This document shows, one piece after another, positions 51,296 to 57,599 of a stretch of DNA of 57,599 bases. A program made the translations under genes and the position numbers. This DNA is from an uncultured Victivallales bacterium (GTDB taxonomy: Bacteria; Verrucomicrobiota; Lentisphaeria; Oligosphaerales; JAFGRS01): positions 1-57,599 of the forward strand of contig CAILUI010000078.1 of the NCBI GenBank assembly GCA_903837355.1. The letters are read 5' to 3'. Each line of letters begins with the position of its first letter. Within the stretch, counting starts at the first letter, position 1. Below the pieces are notes generated by a model. The model was given only the letters and a program-made list of their open reading frames with translations, was not told the origin of the DNA and searched no databases.

Positions 51296-52609
51296 TTACC
51301 CCTCCCTTGGAGGGCGAACCTCCCCGGCCTGCTTGCAGGCGGTGAGCCGTTCCCGTCGCGGGCGGCCCGCGCCGGCACGGGCCTCGCGGTAGGCGTCGAG
51401 GGCGGCGGGAAAGGGGCCCAGAGCGCGGTCGAGGATGCCCAGCGAGGCGGCGATGGCGATGCCGTAGTTAGTGATGGGCACACCCTGACGACGGCACTGC
51501 AGCAACCGTGAAAGGATCTCGCGCCGGTTCGCTACGCAGGCGCCGCAGTGCACCACCAGCCGGTAGGGCGTGAGGTCGGCAGGCAGGTCATGCCCCTGGA
51601 CATGCTCGAACTCGAGCTGGCCGCCGACGTACTGCCGCAGCCAGCGCGGGATCTTGACGCGACCGATGTCCTCGCCGATCGGATGGTGCGAGCAGGCCTC
51701 GGCAATGAGCACGCGGTCGCCGGAACGCAGGGTCTCGATGGCGGCGGCGCCACGGGCGAACTCGACCAGGTCGCCCTTGTAGCGGGCGAACAGGATCGAG
51801 AACGAGGTCATGGGCACGCCGTCCGGAGTGTCGGCGCCAACCTTCAGAAAGGCCTGCGAATCGGTGACTACCAGGGCCGGCGGCGTGCGCAGGCGCTCGA
51901 GGGCCTGGCGCAGTTCACGCTCCTTGACGACCAGGCAGCAGGCGTCGTTGTCGAGCAGGTCGCGGATGGCCTGTACCTGGGGCACGATCAGGCGTCCCTT
52001 GGGGGCCTCGGTGTCGATCGGCACCACCAACACCGCCAACTCGCCCGGCGGCACCAGGTCGCCGAGGATGGTGGGTGGGTTGAGAAAATCGGCGGGGACG
52101 GTCTGGATCAGGGCCTGGCGCAGGTCCAGCAGCCCAGCGCCGCTGGCCGCCGTGGTCTGCACGCAGGGCACCTGACGCGCGGCCAGGGACTGCACCAAGG
52201 CCGCCGCCGGCAGGCCCAGATCCGCCTTGTTGAAGACGACAATCACCGGGATCTGGCGCTCCTGCAGTTCGCGCAGCAAGCCGTCCTCGAACTCGCCCCA
52301 GTCGCCGGCCGCGGCCACGAGCAGGGCGATCTCGGTGCGCGCCAGCACCTGCCGCGTCCGCTCCACCCGCAGCGCCCCCAACGCCCCAACATCGTCGATG
52401 CCGGCGGTGTCGATGAACAGCACCGGGCCGATAGGCAACAGTTCCATCGGCTTCTCGACCGGGTCAGTCGTCGTCCCGGCAATCGCCGAGACAATCGAGA
52501 CCTGCTGCCGGGTCATGGCATTGAGCAGCGACGACTTGCCGACGTTACGGCGGCCCAGGATAGCGATGTGCAGCCGCAGGCCGCGGGGGGTGCTTTGCAG
52601 AACCGTCAT
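51296..52609 (-). CDS. hydF: [FeFe]-hydrogenase maturation GTPase HydF
   Basis: Scaffold protein on which the diiron subcluster of the H-cluster is assembled before transfer to the hydrogenase. 437 residues. The G domain has GRRNVGKSS (P-loop), GTTTDP, DTAGID and NKAD. The C-terminal cluster-binding domain has C306-x-H308, then 46 residues and C355-x-x-C358, matching the HydF CxHx(46-53)CxxC rule. The last gene of the operon, its ATG overlapping the aspA stop by 4 nt (ATGA at 52606-52609). Confidence 0.96.
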   Translation of the reverse strand: MTVLQSTPRGLRLHIAILGRRNVGKSSLLNAMTRQQVSIVSAIAGTTTDPVEKPMELLPIGPVLFIDTAGIDDVGALGALRVERTRQVLARTEIALLVAAAGDWGEFEDGLLRELQERQIPVIVVFNKADLGLPAAALVQSLAARQVPCVQTTAASGAGLLDLRQALIQTVPADFLNPPTILGDLVPPGELAVLVVPIDTEAPKGRLIVPQVQAIRDLLDNDACCLVVKERELRQALERLRTPPALVVTDSQAFLKVGADTPDGVPMTSFSILFARYKGDLVEFARGAAAIETLRSGDRVLIAEACSHHPIGEDIGRVKIPRWLRQYVGGQLEFEHVQGHDLPADLTPYRLVVHCGACVANRREILSRLLQCRRQGVPITNYGIAIAASLGILDRALGPFPAALDAYREARAGAGRPRRERLTACKQAGEVRPPREG

Positions 52610-54036
52610 GCCGGCAGTCCTTTCGCGTCGGCAGGCGATAGGCTGGGCGAGCCCAGCCGCATGACCGCTTCCGCCGAGGTCAGTTCAGCATACTCGGCGG
52701 CCGTCAGCCGCCCGCTGGCCAGGGCCGCAGCGCGGATGCTGCAGCCCTCCGTACGCGCCCGCTCACCAAGGGCCAGCACCGCTTCGTAACCCAGGTGCCC
52801 CACCAGCGCCGTCAGCGTCGCCGTGGACGAGTCCACCTGCTGCCGACAGCGCTCCTCGTCAGCCGTCAGCCCGACGACGCAGTGCTGACGCAGAATCACA
52901 CAGGCCTGGGTCAGCAGCTCGAGACTGCTGAGCAGGGCCTCGGCGATCAGCGGCAGAAAGGCGTTCAGTTCGAGACTGCCCAGGGCGCAGGCCTGGGTCA
53001 GGGCCTGGTCGTGTGCCATCGCCATCAGCGCCGCCTGCACCACGGCTTCGGGGATGACGGGATTGACCTTGCCCGGCATGATCGATGACCCCGCCTGCCG
53101 CGGCGGCAGGCGAATCTCCCCCAGGCCGCCGCTGGGGCCTGAAGACAGCAGACGCAGATCGTTGGCGACCTTGACCAGGTTCACCGCCAGGGCTTTGAGG
53201 ATGCCGCTGACCTCGGCAAAGACGTCGGCATTCTGGGTCGCGTCGACCAGGTTCTCCGCCCGCGCCAGACCCAGGCCCGTGATCGCACGCAGGTTCTCGA
53301 CCACGCGGAAGACGTAGGCCCGCGGCGCCGCCAGGCCGGTGCCGATGGCGGTGCCGCCCAGATTGACCACCCGCAGCCGCTCTTCACATTTATAGACGCG
53401 CCAGCGGTCGCGCGCGAAGGCTTCGGCATAGGCCGACATCTCCCGCCCCAGCGTCGTCAAGACCGCATCCTGGAACTCGGTGCGGCCGACCTTGACGATG
53501 TGCGCAAAGGCCCGCTCGCGCTCCTGAAACGCCTCCTGCAGAGCCACCACCGCGGCCTGCAGCTCGCGCAGCTTGCGGATGGCGGCCACCCGGAGCGCCG
53601 TCGGGTAGGTATCGTTGGTCGACTGGTGCAGGTTAAGGTCGTCGAGGGGGCTGAGGCGCTCCCCATCGCCCGCGGCGGCGCCCAGCAGCACCAGCGCGCG
53701 ATTGGCGAGGACCTCGTTGACGTTCATGTTGGTCGAGGTCCCGGCCCCGCCCTGCAGCGCGTCGACGCGGATATGCTCCGTCAACCGCCCTTCCTCCATC
53801 TCCACGCAGGCCTGCTCGATGGCGGCAAAGGTGGCCTCGTCCCAGCGCCCCAGGTCGTGGTTGGTCCGCGCACAGGCCCGCTTGACGGCGCCGTAGGCGT
53901 GCACCAGCGCCGGACACACCGGACGGCCCGACAGCGGAAAGTTCTCCAGGGCCCGCACGGTGTGAATGCCATACAGCGCCGTGGCCGGAACCTCGGCGCT
54001 GCCCAGCATGTCCCGTTCGGTGCGGACCGGTTCCAT
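52606..54036 (-). CDS. aspA: Aspartate ammonia-lyase
   Basis: 476-residue fumarase/aspartase-superfamily enzyme that splits aspartate into fumarate and ammonia. Signatures are GTSTNMNVNEV, HQSTNDTYPTALR, NLGGTAIGTG and the mobile SS loop GSSIMPGKVNPVIPE. The GTSTNMN and GGTAIGTG patterns favour aspartase over fumarase. Its place between hydG and hydF, coupled to hydF, follows a pattern seen in other bacteria. An ammonia supply for building the dithiomethylamine bridge of the H-cluster is a reasonable but unproven explanation; supply of fumarate as an electron sink is an alternative. Confidence 0.93.
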   Translation of the reverse strand: MEPVRTERDMLGSAEVPATALYGIHTVRALENFPLSGRPVCPALVHAYGAVKRACARTNHDLGRWDEATFAAIEQACVEMEEGRLTEHIRVDALQGGAGTSTNMNVNEVLANRALVLLGAAAGDGERLSPLDDLNLHQSTNDTYPTALRVAAIRKLRELQAAVVALQEAFQERERAFAHIVKVGRTEFQDAVLTTLGREMSAYAEAFARDRWRVYKCEERLRVVNLGGTAIGTGLAAPRAYVFRVVENLRAITGLGLARAENLVDATQNADVFAEVSGILKALAVNLVKVANDLRLLSSGPSGGLGEIRLPPRQAGSSIMPGKVNPVIPEAVVQAALMAMAHDQALTQACALGSLELNAFLPLIAEALLSSLELLTQACVILRQHCVVGLTADEERCRQQVDSSTATLTALVGHLGYEAVLALGERARTEGCSIRAAALASGRLTAAEYAELTSAEAVMRLGSPSLSPADAKGLPA

Positions 54037-54099
54037 GTGTCACCTTGCAGTGCTTCCACGACCTATGCAGTTAGCGCGTCGGGGTCTCCAGGCCACCCC

Positions 54100-54153
54100 T
54101 GGAAGCCGGGATCTCCGTATCCCGGCCGCGGCAGGCGGAGCTGCCGCGTTCCA
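54100..54153. repeat. 54-bp double-hairpin element, copy B, within the hyd operon
   Basis: Same layout and length as the copy at 30886-30939: TGGAA...TTCCA enclosing GCCGGGAT/ATCCCGGC and CGCGGCAG/CTGCCGCG hairpins. It lies in the 311-bp gap between hydG and aspA, the only long gap of the operon. Confidence 0.9.
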
Positions 54154-54224
54154 CCCCGGCCGGCCGGGCGCCGCCCCATGCCGCTGATTCCCTGGCTGCA
54201 CCCCCGGCTGCAGACGGGCAAGTA

Positions 54225-54276
54225 GGTCGGGGGTGCCAGTACCCGACCCCGGTCGCTAGTCTGGCTGGCGACTAGC
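54225..54276. repeat. Two further hairpins in the hydG-aspA gap
   Basis: GGTCGGG/CCCGACC (54225-54231 with 54242-54248) and GCTAGTC/GACTAGC (54255-54261 with 54270-54276) follow each other closely. With the 54-bp element they make the whole gap strongly structured. Confidence 0.7.
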
Positions 54277-54347
54277 CGTCGCCCCGTGCAGCCAAGCCGA
54301 ACGGCGAAAGCTAGCAGCATTGGGGCGCCGCCGCCAAACCCCCGCGT

Positions 54348-55772
54348 CTAGAAATAGACATCCCGCGTGTCGCTGCCGCGGATCTCGGCCAGGCGCGCCG
54401 TGAGCTCGGCCCGGAGCTCGGGCTGCTCAAGACGGTCCAACTCCTCGCCGATGAGCCGTTCCCCCGCCGCCCGCGTCTCGGGCGAGGCGTAGTCGGTCAG
54501 GTACTCGGCCAGCGTCGTCAGCGCGTTGGGCGTACAGAAACGCTTGATGAATCCGGGGATAGCGAACTCCATGAAGTGCTCGCCGGTGCGCCCCAGGCGG
54601 TAGCAGGCCGTGCAGAAACTCGGCACGTAGCCGTCCTCCATGAGCTGCCGCATCACGGTGTCCAGCGAGCGCACATCGCCGAGCTCGAACTGCTCGCGCT
54701 CCATGCACTGCGCGTCGCCGGCTTCGGTGTAGCCGCCGATTTCGATGCGGCTGCCGGCGTCGATCTGCGAGACGCCGAAAGCCATCACTTCCCGGCGCAG
54801 TTCGGGCCGTTCCCGCGCCGTCAGGATGAGCCCGGTGTAGGGCACCGCCAGGCGCAACACCGCCACCAGACGCTTGAACTGATCGTCGCTCACGAACCGC
54901 GTGGCGTCGAACTGCGCTCCGGAGGCCGGCCGCAGACGCGGGAAGCTGATGGTGTGCGGCCCCACGCCGTAGTGCTGCTGCAGGAAGCGCGCGTGACTGA
55001 CCAGGCCAAGCGTCTCGAAGCGCCAGTCGTAGAGGCCGACCAGCGCCCCGATGCCGACATCGTCACAGCCCGCCTCCATGGCCCGGCTCAGGCCGTCCAG
55101 ACGGTAGAGGAAGTTGCCCTTACGGGTGCGCGGCGGATGCATCCTGGCGTAGGTCTCGTGGTGGTAGGACTCCTGGAAAATCTGGTAGGTGCCGATGCCG
55201 GCCGCCTTGACCGTGCGGTACCCCTCGTGGTCCAGCGGCGCCGCATTGAGGTTCACCCGGCGGATCTCGCCATGGCCATGGCGGGTGTTGTAGACGGTGC
55301 TCACGCACCGGGCCATGAACTCGGCGCTGTAGTCCGGATGCTCGCCGAACACCAGAATCAGCCGCTTGTGCCCCTTCGCCTCCAGCGCCGTCACCTGCGC
55401 CGCGATCTCGACCTCCGTCAACGTCCGCCGCACCGACTCGTCGTTGCTCTGGCGGAAACCGCAGTACCGGCACTCGTTGACGCAGGCGTTGCCGATGTAG
55501 AGCGGCGCAAAGAGCACGATGCGGTTGCCGTAAACCCGGCGCTTCAACTCGCGGGCCGCCGCAAAGATCTCCTCCACCAGTTCCGGCGCATCGGCCCGCA
55601 GCAACACCGCGGTCTCCGCCACCGTCAGCGCTTCCTTGGCCAGGCTCTTGGCGATCACTTCCCGCACCTGCGCCGGGTCCGGCGCCGGGACGCTGATCAG
55701 CCCCTCCAGATAGCCATCGTCGATGAAGTCGGTGGCCGTCGGGCTCAGGGTCAGGGCAGGCAGTCCGCTCAT
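54348..55772 (-). CDS. hydG: [FeFe]-hydrogenase maturation radical SAM enzyme HydG
   Basis: Cleaves tyrosine to supply CO and CN ligands as an iron synthon for the H-cluster. 474 residues. The radical SAM cluster motif is C97-VNE-C101-RY-C104. The C-terminal second-cluster motif CTAC-22 residues-C, distinctive of HydG against ThiH, is intact. Conserved blocks include YIGNACVNECRYCGFR, YQIFQESYHHETYARMHP and SFPRLRPASG. The ATG at 55772 overlaps the hydE stop (ATGA). Confidence 0.97.
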   Translation of the reverse strand: MSGLPALTLSPTATDFIDDGYLEGLISVPAPDPAQVREVIAKSLAKEALTVAETAVLLRADAPELVEEIFAAARELKRRVYGNRIVLFAPLYIGNACVNECRYCGFRQSNDESVRRTLTEVEIAAQVTALEAKGHKRLILVFGEHPDYSAEFMARCVSTVYNTRHGHGEIRRVNLNAAPLDHEGYRTVKAAGIGTYQIFQESYHHETYARMHPPRTRKGNFLYRLDGLSRAMEAGCDDVGIGALVGLYDWRFETLGLVSHARFLQQHYGVGPHTISFPRLRPASGAQFDATRFVSDDQFKRLVAVLRLAVPYTGLILTARERPELRREVMAFGVSQIDAGSRIEIGGYTEAGDAQCMEREQFELGDVRSLDTVMRQLMEDGYVPSFCTACYRLGRTGEHFMEFAIPGFIKRFCTPNALTTLAEYLTDYASPETRAAGERLIGEELDRLEQPELRAELTARLAEIRGSDTRDVYF

Positions 55773-56854
55773 AGGTCCGTCCTTTTCTCCGCCACGCCAA
55801 CCCCCTGGCGCTGACGGTAACTGGGCGACTCGCCACGGCCGCCACCCACGGTCCGGCCGATCGACTGGATGCGCTGCGTCATGCAGCCGTGGCAGATGTC
55901 GGCGCTCTCGGCGATGCAGACTTTGGCCGGGTAGATCTCGTAGAGCGCGCGATACTGCACCGGGGTCAGATTGGGCATGACGATGTTGGCCCCGCGCGCC
56001 AGCCCCAACTCCCGGCCGGAGGTCTTGTTCAGCGTCGCCAGGGCCGTCGTGCTGGGAATATTGGCGCCCGGACAGGCCAGCCGCGTCAGCGCCACCATCT
56101 TGTAGGTCATCACCTCGCTGGCCGGCACCTGCTCGTGGCCCGCCGCCGCCGTCCCGTCCAACACCTGCCGACCCAGCGGCGTCTGCGGGTGTGGCAGATA
56201 CGGCCCCACCCCGATCATGTCGAGGTCCAGCCGCTGGAAACAGGCCAGGTCCTCGGCCAAGTCGGCATAGGTCTGACCGGGGATACCCACCAGCGCCCCA
56301 CTGCCCACCTCGTAACCCAACTCCCGCAGTTGCCGCAGGATGGCAAAGCGGTCCGAGACCACCCCCGGCAGCGCCGGGTGGATGCGCTCGTACAGCCGCC
56401 GGTTCGAGGTCTCGAAGCGAATCAGGTAGCGGTCCGCCCCCGCCGCCCGCCAGCGCGCCAGATCCGCCACCGGCCGCTCGCCCACACTCAACGTCACCGC
56501 CAACGGCGTCGCCGCCTTGATCGCCGCCACCACCTCCGCCAGCCAGGCCGCCGTACACTCGGGATCCTCGCCCGACTGCAACACCACCGTGCCATAGCCA
56601 AACTCGACCGCCTTGTGGGCGCACTCGAGAATCTCGGCGGCACTCATGCGGTACCGGCCCAAGCCCTGGTTCCCGGCGCGCAGTCCGCAGTAGGTGCACT
56701 GCCGAACACAGATATTCGAGAACTCCACCAGCCCGCGCAGATGCACCGCCTCGCCCACCGCCTGGCGCCGCGCCGCGTCCGCCTGCCGCCAGAGCTCCTC
56801 GAGGCGCCCCGCGTCAGTCTCCCGCAGCCACTGCAGTACCGTCTCTCTGATCAT
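55769..56854 (-). CDS. hydE: [FeFe]-hydrogenase maturation radical SAM enzyme HydE
   Basis: Processes the HydG-made iron synthon on the way to the diiron subcluster. 361 residues. The radical SAM motif is C49-VRQ-C53-TY-C56, followed by VVLQSGED, SVGERPVADLARWRAAGADRYLIRFETSN and LTPVQYRALYEIYPAK. A distal Cys group (ICHGC) near the C-terminus may bind the optional second cluster of HydE enzymes. It overlaps hydG by 4 nt and starts 34 bp after the upstream regulator gene. Confidence 0.96.
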   Translation of the reverse strand: MIRETVLQWLRETDAGRLEELWRQADAARRQAVGEAVHLRGLVEFSNICVRQCTYCGLRAGNQGLGRYRMSAAEILECAHKAVEFGYGTVVLQSGEDPECTAAWLAEVVAAIKAATPLAVTLSVGERPVADLARWRAAGADRYLIRFETSNRRLYERIHPALPGVVSDRFAILRQLRELGYEVGSGALVGIPGQTYADLAEDLACFQRLDLDMIGVGPYLPHPQTPLGRQVLDGTAAAGHEQVPASEVMTYKMVALTRLACPGANIPSTTALATLNKTSGRELGLARGANIVMPNLTPVQYRALYEIYPAKVCIAESADICHGCMTQRIQSIGRTVGGGRGESPSYRQRQGVGVAEKRTDL

Positions 56855-56888
56855 CGCTCCGCCCTGCCCTTCCCGCTCCCAACCTGCC

Positions 56889-57137
56889 TCACGGCGTCAG
56901 CAACAGCGACTTGGACTTCACCCCGGGCACCATCCCCAGCTTGCCGGACAGCGCCCCGAGCTGATCCGTCGTCCCCTCGACGATGATCGCAATGATGTTC
57001 AGATCGCGCTCCCGATACGGCACCCCGATCCGGCCGATGATCGTCTGGCCGAACTCGCTCAGAATCTCGTTCACCCGCGGCACCGCAGCCTTGCGATCCT
57101 CGACCACGATGGCCACCACGCCAATCCGGTTTCCCAC
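56889..57137 (-). CDS. TM1266-family ACT-domain protein, putative iron-only hydrogenase regulator
   Basis: 82 residues forming a single ACT-like fold: GNRIGVVAIVVEDRKAAVPRVNEILSEFG, then RIGVPYRERDLNIIAIIVEGT and LGALSGKLGMVPGVKSKSLLL. Proteins of this family are encoded with [FeFe]-hydrogenase genes and are thought to act as regulators sensing a small ligand; their mechanism is not settled. The GTG at 57137 follows GAGGTG. It heads the operon regulator - hydE - hydG - aspA - hydF. A strong terminator-like hairpin lies 28 nt upstream. Confidence 0.88.
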   Translation of the reverse strand: MGNRIGVVAIVVEDRKAAVPRVNEILSEFGQTIIGRIGVPYRERDLNIIAIIVEGTTDQLGALSGKLGMVPGVKSKSLLLTP

Positions 57138-57164
57138 GCGGCACCTCGCTGCATGCACCAAAAC

Positions 57165-57199
57165 AAAAAGCCCGGCATTCCTGCAGGGGAATACCGGGC
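57165..57199 (-). terminator. Rho-independent terminator just upstream of the hyd operon
   Basis: On the minus strand an 11-12 bp stem (plus-strand GCCCGGCATTCC at 57170-57181 against GGAATACCGGGC at 57188-57199, one mismatch) runs into TTTTT (57169-57165). It either ends a gene beyond the window or acts as an attenuator in the hyd leader. Confidence 0.85.
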
Positions 57200-57562
57200 C
57201 ATGACAGTCCACCCACGACCACCACGCCCTGCCTCACATTCACCCTTCGGTGTCAGGACGAACCCTCACCGCAGGCAATGCTTGCAGAGACCCGCCACCA
57301 AAGGCGGCATCACGCTCTACGACCCCCACAACATAGCCGCCGTTCCCCCCGGCGCCACCGCCGCCACCGGCGCTGAACCAGCGTTGGAGGGCGAAGCTCC
57401 CCAGGCGCTCGACACCGCCGTGCGAAGCGCCCCGGGGGCGCACGCCTATAAGCGCTAACTTACCGCGCTCCGCGCGGTGCCAAAGCTGTGTCAAGCCACA
57501 GCACTCCAAAGCGCCACACGTTGTTGTGACGCAGTATGCTACCGCGTGGCGTAATCGCCGCG
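57200..57562. other. Intergenic region without a supported gene
   Basis: About 360 bp. A minus-strand open frame of 89 codons has a Gly-rich, low-complexity translation without a ribosome binding site and is not accepted. The stretch AGCGTTGGAGGGCGAAGCTC (near 57381) resembles CCTTGGAGGGCGAACCTCC at 51303, a further short dispersed motif. No promoter for the hyd operon is clear here. Confidence 0.45.
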
Positions 57563-57592
57563 CTTTGGACTGCGGCGGCTGGACGCCGCTTT
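57563..57592 (+). repeat. Dispersed ~28-bp repeat at the window end
   Basis: TTTGGACTGCGGCGGCTGGA continuing to CGCCGCTTT; the most regular copy of the family also found at 32248-32278 and 46033-46146. Confidence 0.82.
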
Positions 57593-57599
57593 GGCTCCA

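Noticed and set aside
54100..54153. Integron attC site
   Set aside because: No GTTRRRY core, no cassette-like gene order and no integrase; the two-hairpin layout fits a REP/BIME-type element better.
57240..57509. 89-codon minus-strand open frame ahead of the hyd operon
   Set aside because: Gly-rich low-complexity translation over dispersed repeat motifs, with no ribosome binding site.

Overview
The window is G+C-rich bacterial DNA (about two thirds G+C by eye) with no rRNA, tRNA, phage module or recognisable transposase. The gene set points to an anaerobic, polysaccharide-degrading bacterium, most likely of the Planctomycetes-Verrucomicrobia-Lentisphaerae (PVC) group or a similar deep-branching phylum. 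The clues are many secreted glycoside hydrolases with NPCBM and discoidin-like modules, a ceramidase-like enzyme, a hydrazine-synthase-alpha-like propeller protein with CxxCH motifs, a complete [FeFe]-hydrogenase maturation operon, and dispersed hairpin repeats. The phylum is an inference.

Layout. 1-3.3 kb: the end of gapA with a strong terminator, a LIM/DA1-like metallopeptidase, and a broken gene. 3.3-9.8 kb: a GH78 alpha-L-rhamnosidase divergent from a deacetylase-like/beta-propeller protein. 9.9-17.6 kb: a type I restriction-modification operon, hsdR - DUF429 - hsdM - RhuM/Fic - tandem repeat array - hsdS. 17.6-28.6 kb: a ceramidase-like gene, an HzsA-like gene, a MATE transporter coupled to a glycosidase-like gene, and an FG-GAP protein. 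Both divergent promoter regions of this block carry copies of the palindrome TTTCGCGAAA, twelve in one and three in the other. 28.6-37.1 kb: a DEDDh exonuclease coupled to a WbsX-like enzyme, a uroporphyrinogen-decarboxylase-family protein, and a plus-strand run of GH29 fucosidase - MFS transporter - barrel-type protein. 37.1-37.8 kb: a PIN toxin-antitoxin pair. 38.2-46.8 kb: four secreted carbohydrate-related proteins on the minus strand (PKD/CBM, GH71/99-like, alpha-galactosidase-like with NPCBM, SGNH esterase). 47.0-51.0 kb: an AbiE toxin-antitoxin pair, a GH5 enzyme and a Phd/PIN pair. 51.3-57.1 kb: a minus-strand operon TM1266-like regulator - hydE - hydG - aspA - hydF.

How it fits together. 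The secreted hydrolases (rhamnosidase, fucosidase, galactosidase-like, GH5, GH71/99-like, esterase) would take apart rhamnose-, fucose- and galactose-containing glycans, and the MFS and MATE proteins may move products. The hyd operon would build the H-cluster of an [FeFe]-hydrogenase encoded elsewhere, which fits fermentative growth with H2 turnover. Defence and stabilisation genes (type I RM with a Fic-type passenger, AbiE, two PIN-toxin pairs) are scattered between the catabolic genes.

The observations that ordinary annotation would miss are: the phased TTTCGCGAAA arrays; a DA1-type peptidase with degenerate LIM fingers; a 66-bp/77-bp repeat array inside the RM operon; a 54-bp double-hairpin element with a compensatory base-pair change; four promoters placed so that the mRNA should start at the start codon; and a beta-sandwich module shared by two neighbouring enzymes. 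Coordinates of sites were counted by hand and may be off by a base or two.
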